Below are positions 18,406 to 30,220 of a stretch of 64,000 nucleotides of DNA, piece after piece (positions within the stretch are counted from its first letter, which is position 1; each line of letters starts with the position of its first letter). The DNA is from Lysobacter concretionis Ko07 = DSM 16239 (GTDB lineage: Bacteria > Pseudomonadota > Gammaproteobacteria > Xanthomonadales > Xanthomonadaceae), in contig NZ_AVPS01000010.1 of assembly GCF_000768345.1 (NCBI RefSeq), positions 1-64,000 of the forward strand, read 5' to 3'. The notes under the pieces were generated by a model. That model saw only the letters and a program-made list of their open reading frames with translations. It had not been told where the DNA came from and ran no database searches. Made by a program: the position numbers and the translations under genes.

Positions 18406-21123
18406 ATGTTCTGTAAGCGCAACCATCTCGCGCTGGTAATCGGCGTGTTGCTGTCCGCCGGTATCGCGACCCCTGCTTCTGCCCAGTCCGCTGATGCCGC
18501 TGAAAAGTCTGTGGCGGCCACGCTGGATTCAGTCACCGTGACCGGTAGCAACATCAAGGGCGCAGCCATTTCAGGTGTGGGTCCGGTTTCTATCATCGAT
18601 GCCGAAGCGATCGAGCGCTCCGGTGCGATCTCGGTGGAAACCCTGTTGCAGCGTATCCCCGCATCAGCGGGGTCCGCCGGTAGCCAGACCAGTGCGTACT
18701 GGACGGGCGATGGCTGGGGCACTGCGCAGGTGAATCTGCGTGGTCTCGGTGCGTCCAGGACCCTGGTCCTGATCAATGGCCGGCGCATGGTCAACGGCGG
18801 CACTGGCGCCAACAGCGCCGTGGACCTCAACACGATCCCGCTTTCCATGATCGAGCGGATCGAGGTCTTGAAGGACGGCGCATCTGCGATCTACGGCGCC
18901 GATGCGGTCGCCGGCGTCGTCAACATCATCACCAAGCGAAAGTTCGACGGGGCCAAGCTGGCCGTCATGTACGGGCAGACCGCCCAGGGCGACGGCGAGG
19001 AGACCAGTGCTGATTTGACCTTCGGGACGAACGGTGAGCGCGGTTCAATCCTGCTGGGCGTCACCTACAACGAAAGCAAGGCGGTTCCGATGGCCAGTCG
19101 TGCGCCATGCAACCTGGCCGAGCGAGGGGGTGAGCTGGTGTGCGTGGGCAGCTCAGCCACCACAGGAGGCCGGGCCGTCCTTGCCGACGGCACGATGGTC
19201 AATTTCAACCAGACACCGGGCGGCAACGGAGACGCCTATGAGCGGTATGACGGCAGCAAGCACAACGTCAACAACAATGGCTACCTCAATGCGGTCAATC
19301 CGGTGAAGCGCTATGGCGTCACCGCTCTGGGTGAGTACGACCTCACCGAAGATACGCGGCTGTATGGCGAATTTCTCTACACCAACCGCAGTTCCCACCA
19401 GTCGACGGCACCGGGCACGGTCGGCACTTTCCGCACCATCCGCATCGGCGCGAATCACCCGACCAACCCCACCGGGCAGGACCTGACCCTGATCCGCCGC
19501 AACCTGAAGGAGGCCGGTCCGCGCATCGCATTCCAGGACGTGGATACGTTCCGTGGAGTGCTCGGGCTGGAAGGCGCCTTTGGCGAAACATGGTCCTGGG
19601 ATGCGTCGATGAACTACGGACGCAACACCGCAGAGGACGGCTTCACCAACGTGGTCAACCTGGACCGGTTCGATGCCACGCTGGATCGCAGCCGCTGCAG
19701 CACCACGCCGGGCGCCGCGATCCCGTGCGCCGACTATCTTGGATATGGCGATCTCACCCAGGAGGCCATCGACTACATCACGTACAAGTCAATCAACAAC
19801 GGTGGCAACTCGATGATGGCCTTCCAGGGCAAGGTCTCGGGCCAATTGTTCGAGCTGCCGGCAGGCACAGTCGGCATGGCAGCAGGTGTGGAGGTGCGCA
19901 CGGAACGGGGCTGGCGCAATCCCGACATCCTGACCCAGCAGGGAATCGCCAATACCAACCGGGCCGACATCATTGCCGGCGAATACAAGGCCAAGGAGGC
20001 GTTTGTCGAATGGCTGGTTCCCCTGCTCGCCGACATGCCGCTGGTCCAGCGCCTGGACCTGAGTGCGGCGGTTCGCTATTCCGATTACGAGCTGTTCGGC
20101 GATGACACGAACTACAAGCTCGGTCTGGACTGGCAGATGACCGACAGCTTCAAGATCAGGGGGACCACGTCCACCGCATTCCGCGTTCCCAGCATTCCAC
20201 AGCTGTTCGGTGGCGTGACCACCGGCAACCTCACCACCACCGATCCCTGCAGCGGCTGGTCCTCGATGCCGTCTTCTTCGGTCGTGGCGCAGAACTGCAA
20301 GGCCGACGGAGTGCCGCCAGGCTATACGCAGCTGGGCAATATGGTCCTGACCTATGGCGGTGGCAACATCGACCTGAAGCCGGAGGACGCCAAGACGCTC
20401 ACTGTCGGCATGGCCTGGACGCCCACCTTCACCGACGGCCTGACCCTGACCCTGGATTACTACAAGATCGATATCAGCAACGCCGTCGCCAGTGTGGCGG
20501 GGTCAACCAAGCTGGCGATCTGCTACAACACGCCAGGAATGGCCCATCCGTTCTGTTCGGACAGCAACTTCACCCGCAACCCGGTGACCGGCGAGATCGA
20601 CTATCTGTCGAGCCGGCCAGTGAACGCTGCAGATGAAACGGCTTCTGGCGTCGATCTGGGATTGGTGTGGCAATTCCCCATCGGCGGCCTGCAGGCCCTT
20701 GTCGATCTGGATATGTCCTACCTCAAGGAATACAGCGTCCGTCCGTATGCGAACGCGAACCTGATCGAATATGCCGGGAAGATCACCGGCGGGAGAGGAA
20801 GTTACGCGCATTGGCGTGGCCTGGGCACCTTCGGCCTGACGGGCGACCGCTGGTCGGGCAACTACACCGTCCAGTTCATCGGCAAAGCCGAGGACATCAA
20901 TGCCAGCAAGGGGGATATCGGCGCATCCGTGGGGAATATTTTCTACCACAACCTCCAGGCCGACTACTCGCTCACCAAAGCGATCAAGGTCTCGGCCGGC
21001 ATTGACAACCTGTTCGACAAGTCCGCGCCTTTCATCCAGAGCTACACCGATGCCAACACGGACACGATGACCTACGACCTGCTCGGACGTCGCTGGAACC
21101 TTCGCTTCTCCTACAGCTGGTAA
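18406..21123 (+). CDS. TonB-dependent outer-membrane receptor
   Basis: A 905-residue TonB-dependent receptor. Signal peptide LALVIGVLLSAGIATPASAQ, then a TonB-box-like LDSVTVTGS and a plug domain at about residues 55-170 (ETLLQRIPASAG, VNLRGLGASRTLVLINGRRM, IERIEVLKDGASAIYGADAVAGVVNIITK). A long 22-strand barrel follows and ends in GRRWNLRFSYSW with the terminal aromatic residue. At about 900 residues without a carboxypeptidase-like N-extension it resembles the large xanthomonad receptors rather than the roughly 700-residue copper receptors OprC/NosA. GGGGAG lies before the ATG. The substrate is unknown; linked PepSY/reductase genes hint at a chelated metal, while the hut neighbours hint at histidine or urocanate. 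Confidence 0.93.
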   Translation: MFCKRNHLALVIGVLLSAGIATPASAQSADAAEKSVAATLDSVTVTGSNIKGAAISGVGPVSIIDAEAIERSGAISVETLLQRIPASAGSAGSQTSAYWTGDGWGTAQVNLRGLGASRTLVLINGRRMVNGGTGANSAVDLNTIPLSMIERIEVLKDGASAIYGADAVAGVVNIITKRKFDGAKLAVMYGQTAQGDGEETSADLTFGTNGERGSILLGVTYNESKAVPMASRAPCNLAERGGELVCVGSSATTGGRAVLADGTMVNFNQTPGGNGDAYERYDGSKHNVNNNGYLNAVNPVKRYGVTALGEYDLTEDTRLYGEFLYTNRSSHQSTAPGTVGTFRTIRIGANHPTNPTGQDLTLIRRNLKEAGPRIAFQDVDTFRGVLGLEGAFGETWSWDASMNYGRNTAEDGFTNVVNLDRFDATLDRSRCSTTPGAAIPCADYLGYGDLTQEAIDYITYKSINNGGNSMMAFQGKVSGQLFELPAGTVGMAAGVEVRTERGWRNPDILTQQGIANTNRADIIAGEYKAKEAFVEWLVPLLADMPLVQRLDLSAAVRYSDYELFGDDTNYKLGLDWQMTDSFKIRGTTSTAFRVPSIPQLFGGVTTGNLTTTDPCSGWSSMPSSSVVAQNCKADGVPPGYTQLGNMVLTYGGGNIDLKPEDAKTLTVGMAWTPTFTDGLTLTLDYYKIDISNAVASVAGSTKLAICYNTPGMAHPFCSDSNFTRNPVTGEIDYLSSRPVNAADETASGVDLGLVWQFPIGGLQALVDLDMSYLKEYSVRPYANANLIEYAGKITGGRGSYAHWRGLGTFGLTGDRWSGNYTVQFIGKAEDINASKGDIGASVGNIFYHNLQADYSLTKAIKVSAGIDNLFDKSAPFIQSYTDANTDTMTYDLLGRRWNLRFSYSW

Positions 21124-21130
21124 CCGGCTT

Positions 21131-21164
21131 GTTTCTCCCCGGCACACGCCTGCCGGGGAGAAAC
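21131..21164 (+). terminator. Perfect 14-bp hairpin after the TonB receptor gene
   Basis: GTTTCTCCCCGGCA pairs perfectly with TGCCGGGGAGAAAC around a six-base loop, eight bases after the stop codon. Only short T runs follow (AGGTTTCCCTTT), so it may be a leaky terminator or an mRNA 3'-end stabiliser that sets lower expression of the two downstream membrane genes. Confidence 0.6.
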
Positions 21165-21202
21165 AGGTTTCCCTTTGCCCATACCGGCAGGAACCCCTTT
21201 TT

Positions 21203-21895
21203 ATGAAACCCGCATTCTGGGCCCGTCGGGCCCACAAGTGGATCGCCCTGGTCATCGGCGTGCAGGCGCTGCTGTGGTCGATCGGCGGCCTGTACATGAC
21301 CGCCATGTCGATCGACTTCATCCATGGCGACCACCTCAATCACGTGGCGGCCGAACCGCTCCCGCAACAGGCCGACCTGGTCGATCCCGCCGTGGTTGCC
21401 GCGCGCTATCCGGCCATGACCGGCTTCCGCCTCAAGCGGCTGCTCGGTGAACCGGTCTACGAGGTCCATCACGCCGGTGGCGTCGACCTGGTCGATGCGG
21501 TCACCGGTCGGCCAGCCGGTCCGGTCGACGAGGAAAAGGCCAGCCAACTGGCGCTGTCGGCCTATCAGGGCAACGGACCGCTGGAATCGTTGCAGTTGCT
21601 CGACAAGGCGCCGCAGGAAGTGGGCACCCGGCCGGTGCCGATGTGGCAGGCGAAGTTCGATGACAGCGGCAATACCGCGCTGTATTTCTCGCCACAGACC
21701 GGAAACCTGCTGGCGACCCGGCATACCTATTGGCGGGTGTTCGACTTCCTCTGGATGCTCCACATCATGGATTACGAGCAGCGCTCGAACGTCAACAACA
21801 CCTTGCTGCGCGTTGCGTCCACCGTCGGCCTGCTGTTCATGCTCAGCGGCGTGTGGTTGCTGTTCTACAGCTTCCGCAGGAGGTCGGCGGCATGA
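21203..21895 (+). CDS. PepSY-associated transmembrane protein
   Basis: A 230-residue PepSY-domain membrane protein. The first helix is at residues 11-32 (HKWIALVIGVQALLWSIGGL), a periplasmic PepSY part lies in the middle, and a C-terminal helix spans about 200-222 (ASTVGLLFMLSGVWLLFYSF). Such proteins often sit beside TonB receptors and are linked to reduction or processing of iron-siderophore complexes in the periplasm. Conserved His residues near helices (HKW, LHIMDY) could bind haem, as in ferric-reductase-like relatives; this is inference. The next gene begins inside its stop codon (ATGA), and the two share the same N-terminal design, suggesting an ancient duplication and a heteromeric complex. 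Confidence 0.82.
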   Translation: MKPAFWARRAHKWIALVIGVQALLWSIGGLYMTAMSIDFIHGDHLNHVAAEPLPQQADLVDPAVVAARYPAMTGFRLKRLLGEPVYEVHHAGGVDLVDAVTGRPAGPVDEEKASQLALSAYQGNGPLESLQLLDKAPQEVGTRPVPMWQAKFDDSGNTALYFSPQTGNLLATRHTYWRVFDFLWMLHIMDYEQRSNVNNTLLRVASTVGLLFMLSGVWLLFYSFRRRSAA

Positions 21896-23724
21896 CTCCC
21901 TGGATGCGGACACTGCATAAATGGGTCGGCCTGATCATCGGACTGCAGTTCGTGATCTGGACGGCCAGCGGTCTGGTCATGAGCCTGCTGGACACGGCGA
22001 CCGTGAACAACCTGCACCACCTGGCGCCCGTGGCCGAGGCGCGGCCATGGCCGGCGGCGACGATCTCGCCCGCCGCCATCGTCGACCGGGAGAGTCGCGC
22101 GATCCAGACCGTCGAGACCCGCTGGCTGGCCGAGCGGCCGGTCTATCGCCTGAGCGACGGCACGGTCAGCTGGCTGGCTGATATCCGGGATGGCAGCCCG
22201 GTGCCCGTGACCGCGGCCGACGTCGCCGCCATCGCCACCCGGGATTACGTCGGCGATGGACGCGCCGGAGTGCCGGAGCTGATGCGCGAACCCACATGGG
22301 AAACGCGCAAGCGCGACGGGCCGATATGGCGCGTTGCGTTCTCCGACGACGATGCGACCACGCTGTACGTGTCCGGGCAGGACGGCGCCATCCTGGAGCG
22401 GCGCAATGACACGTGGCGATTGTTCGACTTCGCCATGATGCTGCACTTCATGGATTACACGAGGCAGCAGGATTTCAACAATCCGCTGATCGTGATGGCC
22501 GGTGCGGGTGGGCTGTGGCTCGCGCTGTCCGGCATCTGGCTGTTCTTCGCCAGTTTCCGCCTCGGCGAATTCGTTCCGGCCCGCTGGCGGCCACGCCGCG
22601 AATTGGCGGTGTATGGCGCCGACGGGAGCAAGTTGCGCTCGGTGGAGTCACACACCGGCGACACGGTGTACCTCGCGCTGGGACGCAACGGGTTGCAACT
22701 GCCGTCCAACTGCGGCGGGGGCCAGAGTTGCGGACTGTGCGTGGTGCGCGTTCGGGGCCATGCACCGCCGCCGACCAGCGCCGACCGGGCGCATATCGAC
22801 GCGACCCGCCTCCGGTCGGGCTATCGGCTGGCCTGCAACCTGCCGGTGACGTCGGATGGCCAGATCGAGGTGGCCGGAGGCGCGGCGCTGTGGACGGAAC
22901 GTGTCGCCACAGTGGTCAGCGCCACGGCGGTGACGCCGTTCCTGCGCGAGTTCGTGCTGGCGCCGGAGCAGCCGCTGGGACCGGAATTCCAGCCCGGTGC
23001 TTATCTGCAGGTGCATGTCCCCGGTTACCGCCTGCAGCGCGAGGATCTGGATCATCCGGAGCACCACCGGCAGGACTGGTTCGGTCTGAGCCTGCCCGAC
23101 AACCTGGTCTGCAAGGAGCCGGTCCGCCGCTCCTATTCGTTGTCGCTTCCGGTGGAGCAGGCCGGCGGGAATGTCACCCTGCTTGCGCGGTTCAGCCCCG
23201 GTCGGCAGGACAGGAAGCAACAGCCCGCCGGCAAGGGATCGACCTACCTCTACTCATTGAAGCCGGGCGATCGCGTCTGTTTCAGCGGACCGTTTGGCGA
23301 TTTTGCGATAAAGCCCGGCGCGAGGGAGAAGGTGTTCATCGGCGGTGGGGCCGGCATGGCGCCGCTGCGGGCGATGGTGCATTCCCTGCTCGAATCCGGC
23401 GCGCAGGAGCGCATCCACTTCTGGTACGGCGCGCGCAACCTGCGGGAGGCGCCGTATGTCGAGGAGATGGAGGCGCTGGCCGCGAAGCATGCGAACTTCA
23501 CCTGGCACCTGGTGCTGTCCGAGGCCGCGGAACATGGCGCGGGCCTGATCCGGGGACTGGTGCACGAAGCCACCGATGAAGGCTTGCTGCAGACGCATCC
23601 CGATCTGAAGTCCTGCGAGTTCTACCTTTGCGGTCCCCCGGCGATGCTTGCCGCGACCCGCAACCTGCTGAACCGTCTCGGCATTGCCGAGGAGCAGATT
23701 GCCTACGACGACTTCAAGATCTAG
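21892..23724 (+). CDS. PepSY membrane domain fused to NqrF-like ferredoxin/FAD/NAD(P)H reductase
   Basis: A 610-residue fusion. Residues 1-225 repeat the PepSY membrane plan (LHKWVGLIIGLQFVIWTASG; AGAGGLWLALSGIWLFFASF). Residues about 245-320 form a plant-type 2Fe-2S ferredoxin domain with Cys in NCGGGQSCGLCVV and LACNLPV. Residues 330-610 form a flavin reductase with the FAD motif RRSYSLSLP, nucleotide-binding GGGAGMAPLRAM and the terminal FYLCGPPAML, closest to the NqrF subunit of Na+-NQR. The likely role is to pass electrons from cytosolic NAD(P)H across the membrane to a periplasmic metal complex brought in by the upstream receptor. Start ATG 21892 overlaps the previous stop; an upstream open extension is not part of the protein. 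Confidence 0.88.
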   Translation: MTPWMRTLHKWVGLIIGLQFVIWTASGLVMSLLDTATVNNLHHLAPVAEARPWPAATISPAAIVDRESRAIQTVETRWLAERPVYRLSDGTVSWLADIRDGSPVPVTAADVAAIATRDYVGDGRAGVPELMREPTWETRKRDGPIWRVAFSDDDATTLYVSGQDGAILERRNDTWRLFDFAMMLHFMDYTRQQDFNNPLIVMAGAGGLWLALSGIWLFFASFRLGEFVPARWRPRRELAVYGADGSKLRSVESHTGDTVYLALGRNGLQLPSNCGGGQSCGLCVVRVRGHAPPPTSADRAHIDATRLRSGYRLACNLPVTSDGQIEVAGGAALWTERVATVVSATAVTPFLREFVLAPEQPLGPEFQPGAYLQVHVPGYRLQREDLDHPEHHRQDWFGLSLPDNLVCKEPVRRSYSLSLPVEQAGGNVTLLARFSPGRQDRKQQPAGKGSTYLYSLKPGDRVCFSGPFGDFAIKPGAREKVFIGGGAGMAPLRAMVHSLLESGAQERIHFWYGARNLREAPYVEEMEALAAKHANFTWHLVLSEAAEHGAGLIRGLVHEATDEGLLQTHPDLKSCEFYLCGPPAMLAATRNLLNRLGIAEEQIAYDDFKI

Positions 23725-23746
23725 CCGCGGAGTTGTATCTGGCGAG

Positions 23747-23780
23747 GGTGCCGGTGGTTCCATTCGTGGACACCGGCACC
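23747..23780 (+). terminator. Hairpin with TTCG loop ending the receptor/reductase operon
   Basis: GGTGCCGGTG pairs with CACCGGCACC. Inside it TCCA pairs with TGGA around a TTCG tetraloop, leaving a two-base bulge. It begins 22 bases after the reductase stop. No T tract follows, so it may stop transcription only with help or mark the 3' end of the message. Confidence 0.5.
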
Positions 23781-23985
23781 GGTCGTAAGCTGGAGGGAAC
23801 GACAAGGTTATGGGCGGTCATGCTCGTGACCTGCTTCAAGTGGTCGACATCGGCCTCCATCGCCGGGCAGGCGTGAACCGTTCACGCTGCGCTACGCGCC
23901 TGTCGGTACCAATCGACGGGTCGGCTCCCGGCCTGGACCAGTTCGGACAGGCCCCTCGCGTCGATCCGGACAGGAGGTTCCGTCA

Positions 23986-25359
23986 ATGCCGTATCCAGCG
24001 TTCGATCCTCGGTCCATCGCCAGACATGCAAGGCCCCGCACATCAGTGCTTTCGTTGCTCTACGCCGCCATCGTCGGCGTGACACTGATACCGCTCATCG
24101 CGCAGGCCCAGCCGGCGGCGCCGCTGTCCGCTGCCGACTCCAACCCGGCGAAGCTCGGCTGGATGGTGGGCTCGCCGCCACCGGCGGACAAAATCATCCG
24201 CTTTTCCGACCCGGACTATTTCAGCTTTCCCAAGCTGCGCTGGACCGTCTGCCACTTCCGCCAACTTATGCCGACGGTGAACGTCAGCCGGGGACTGGGC
24301 GCACCGGTGCCGCTCAAACGCAGCATCGACGACGCGATCGACGCCGTCACCTTCACCCCGCTGGGCGGTGACACGCCGATGACCTGGGAGCAATCGCTGG
24401 CGGCCAACTACACCGACGGCATCGTCGTCCTCCACCACGGCGTGGTGGTCTATGAACGCTACAACGGCTGTCTCGACGAAGCCGGCCAGCACGGCGCGAT
24501 GTCGGTGACCAAATCGCTGACCGGACTGCTCGGGGAAATGCTGGTGGCCGAGGGCACGCTCGATGCCACCGCGAAGGTCGACACGATCGTGCCCGAACTG
24601 GCCCGCAGCGCGTTCGGCGATGCCACCGTCCGGCAGGTGCTCGACATGGCCACCGGGCTGCATTACGACGAGAACTACGCCGATCCGGAGTCGGAAGTCT
24701 GGCGCTACGCGGCCGCCGGCAACCCGCTGCCCAAACCTGCCGATTACACCGGCCCGCGTACCTACTACGAGTACCTCGAAACCGTGCGCAAGCAAGGCCG
24801 GCACGGCGTGGCCTTCGGCTACAAGACGATCAACAGCGATGCGCTCGGCTGGATCATCGCGCGGGTCAGCGGCAAGTCCGTCGCGCAACTGCTGTCCGAG
24901 CGTATCTGGAGCCGGATGGGCGCCGAGCAGGACGGGTACTACACCGTGGACTCCATCGGCACGCCCTTCGCCGGTGGCGGCTTCAACGCCGGTCTGCGCG
25001 ACATGGCCCGCCTCGGCCAGTTGCTGCTCGACGACGGCGTGGTCAACGGCCAGCGCCTGCTGCCCAAAGCCGCCATTGACGACATCCGCAGTGGCGGCGA
25101 CAAGGCCGCCTTCACGAAGGCCGGTTACCCGCTGCTCAAGGGCTGGAGCTACCGCAACATGTGGTGGGTCACCCACAACCGGCACGGTGCGTTCATGGCC
25201 CGCGGTGTGCACGGGCAGGCCCTCTACATTGACCCCACGGCCGACGTGGTCATCGCCCGCTTCAGCTCGCACCCGGTTGCCGGCAACGCCATCAACGACC
25301 CGACCACGCTGCCGGCGTTTGCGGCGGTGGCGGAGTATCTGGTGGAGCAGCGTGATTGA
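23986..25359 (+). CDS. Secreted SxxK serine hydrolase (class C beta-lactamase/NylB-like fold)
   Basis: A 457-residue exported hydrolase of the beta-lactamase/transpeptidase-like family. A signal segment (LLYAAIVGVTLIPLIAQAQ) follows about 25 charged residues. The nucleophile motif SVTK is at about residue 173, the Tyr motif in FGYKTINSDALGW, and HGVHGQALYIDP near the end fits the third conserved element. The closest resemblance is to 6-aminohexanoate-dimer hydrolase and esterase relatives rather than to true AmpC. Substrate unknown. AGGAGG is placed before the ATG. It stands alone: 261 bases separate it from the reductase gene, with only the hairpin in between, and the next gene is convergent. 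Confidence 0.85.
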   Translation: MPYPAFDPRSIARHARPRTSVLSLLYAAIVGVTLIPLIAQAQPAAPLSAADSNPAKLGWMVGSPPPADKIIRFSDPDYFSFPKLRWTVCHFRQLMPTVNVSRGLGAPVPLKRSIDDAIDAVTFTPLGGDTPMTWEQSLAANYTDGIVVLHHGVVVYERYNGCLDEAGQHGAMSVTKSLTGLLGEMLVAEGTLDATAKVDTIVPELARSAFGDATVRQVLDMATGLHYDENYADPESEVWRYAAAGNPLPKPADYTGPRTYYEYLETVRKQGRHGVAFGYKTINSDALGWIIARVSGKSVAQLLSERIWSRMGAEQDGYYTVDSIGTPFAGGGFNAGLRDMARLGQLLLDDGVVNGQRLLPKAAIDDIRSGGDKAAFTKAGYPLLKGWSYRNMWWVTHNRHGAFMARGVHGQALYIDPTADVVIARFSSHPVAGNAINDPTTLPAFAAVAEYLVEQRD

Positions 25360-25459
25360 TTGGGCTTGCTTGTGACCCGTGCGTTTTCGGATCGAGGGGA
25401 GGTTTTGACCCCCGGCTTTTCAGCTGATTTTGGACTTCACGGCGAGGGCCAGTTGAAGA

Positions 25460-28675
<3,216 letters not shown>

Positions 28676-28789
28676 GTGCGTGCTCTCACCCGTCGTTTCC
28701 GCGGGGGCGGGAGTCCAGCGTCATTGGCGCTGCCGGCAGCAGAGGCACTGGATCTCCGCCTTCGCACGGGTGACCGAGGGGGTATCGGT
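28676..28789 (-). repeat. Degenerate copy of the same repeat between imuB and dnaE2
   Basis: On the minus strand the gap reads GTGCGAAGGCGGAGATCCAG and later CTGGACTCCCGCCCCCGCGG followed by AAACGACG. This resembles two inverted arms of the GGATTCCCGCCTTCGCGGGA family. It may affect the mRNA between the two genes. Confidence 0.55.
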
Positions 28790-30211
28790 TCATCCGAACC
28801 AGCCATGCAGCATGAAGCCGCCGCGTTCGTCGACCGGGTCACCCGCCGGCCGGAATGCCCAGGCCCGCTGGCCGAGGCTGGTCTGGACCAGGTAGTAGTC
28901 GCGGCGCACGTCGCCGTCCCACCAGCCGGTCTCGATGCGCTCGGGGCCGGCGAGGACGCGCAGATGGTGGTCGCGCAACGGCACGGGCCGCGGCAGCAGC
29001 CAGCCCGGTCGCGGTACGTCGGGTGCCGTCTGGACCACACGGCCCGGTTCGACCTGCCACGCGCGTTCGGGGCGATGGTCGGCGCGCACCGCCAGGCCGT
29101 GCACCGCGTCGTCGCCGAGGCGCGCACGCAGGCGTTCGCGCAACTGCTCCCAGGGCACCGCCTGCTGCGGACGCGCGTCGAACAGATCGCGCCCGGCCGG
29201 CACGAACGGCGGCAGCTCGCGGGCGACCAGTTGCACGCCGCGCACCGGTGCCGGTACCCGCGCCTGCTCCAGCCGGCTGCGGGCGAGCTCGAACAGCATC
29301 GCGGGTTGCCGCTCCGGTGCCAGCAGACCGACCACCACCTCGGTGTCGGCGCAGCGTTCGTGCTCCAGCACCAGACTGAAACGTTGCACCCCGCCGTCGC
29401 GGCCGGCGAGGTAGGCGGCCAGGTCGCCCGTCAGCCGCCGCAGCGGGAACAGCAGCGCCTGGCTGGATTCGACGTCGTAATTGAGCTCGATCCGCGACGT
29501 GAACGCATCCGGCGGCTGGTAATAGCGCAGCGGTGTCGGCAGTGCGCCGGTCAGCCGGTCCAGGTGGGCCAGCGCGTCCTTGCCGACCCGTTTGCCCAGT
29601 GCCGCACGCGGCAGCGCCAACACCTGACCGAGTCTGCGCAGGCCCATCCGGCGCAAGCTGGTGGACACGTCCGTCGCCAGCCCGCTGCGCTCGACGGGCA
29701 ACTGCCCCAGCGCGTTGTGCAGCGGCGTGTCATGGGTTATCGCCAGGCCGTCATGCACGTTCGCCAATGCGCGGGCGGCATACGGATTGGGCGCGAGGGT
29801 GATGCGGTGGCGGAAGCCCAGCTCGCCCAGCTCGGCGCGCAGTTGCGCCTCGAACCGGGGCCACGGACCGAACAGCTTGAAGCTGGCCTCGACCTCCAGC
29901 AGCAGCGCCGAGGGCATCGTGCGGTTGACCAGCGAACTGTAGCGGTACGCCCAGGCGGCGAGGAAATCGTGCCAGCGCTCGTCCTCGGCGGGATCGTGCG
30001 CGACCGCGTCGAACCGGCTGCACAGGGCCTGGGCGGCCCCGAGCGATTGTCCGGCACGCAGGCCGGCGGCTTTCGCTGCGTTATTGACCGCGCGCAGCAC
30101 ACGCCGCTGCGCCGGCCCGGTCACCAGCGCCAGCGGCGAGGCGGGATCAGGATGGCGCCGCAGGACGCCGTCGAGCGCCAGTTGCGGCAACAGGATGCAG
30201 GCCCAGAGCAT
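28790..30211 (-). CDS. imuB: Mutasome protein ImuB (catalytically inactive Y-family polymerase homologue)
   Basis: A 473-residue Y-family polymerase-like protein that bridges ImuA, DnaE2 and the sliding clamp. The N-terminus (MLWACILLPQLALD) lacks the paired acidic residues of active DinB polymerases (DxD replaced by hydrophobic or neutral residues), as is typical for ImuB. Fingers/palm remnants are visible in AAKAAGLRAGQSLGAAQALC and VEASFKLFGPW. Helix-hairpin-helix-type sequence (LRRMGLRRLGQVLALPRAALGKR) lies near residue 180. The C-terminal part is ImuB-specific. It begins 9 bases after the imuA stop. Confidence 0.92.
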   Translation of the reverse strand: MLWACILLPQLALDGVLRRHPDPASPLALVTGPAQRRVLRAVNNAAKAAGLRAGQSLGAAQALCSRFDAVAHDPAEDERWHDFLAAWAYRYSSLVNRTMPSALLLEVEASFKLFGPWPRFEAQLRAELGELGFRHRITLAPNPYAARALANVHDGLAITHDTPLHNALGQLPVERSGLATDVSTSLRRMGLRRLGQVLALPRAALGKRVGKDALAHLDRLTGALPTPLRYYQPPDAFTSRIELNYDVESSQALLFPLRRLTGDLAAYLAGRDGGVQRFSLVLEHERCADTEVVVGLLAPERQPAMLFELARSRLEQARVPAPVRGVQLVARELPPFVPAGRDLFDARPQQAVPWEQLRERLRARLGDDAVHGLAVRADHRPERAWQVEPGRVVQTAPDVPRPGWLLPRPVPLRDHHLRVLAGPERIETGWWDGDVRRDYYLVQTSLGQRAWAFRPAGDPVDERGGFMLHGWFG

Positions 30212-30220
30212 CGTCGGGCC

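Noticed and set aside
28790-30211. Active DinB/Pol IV polymerase
   Set aside because: The N-terminal acidic catalytic residues are absent and the gene stands between imuA and dnaE2, so ImuB fits better.
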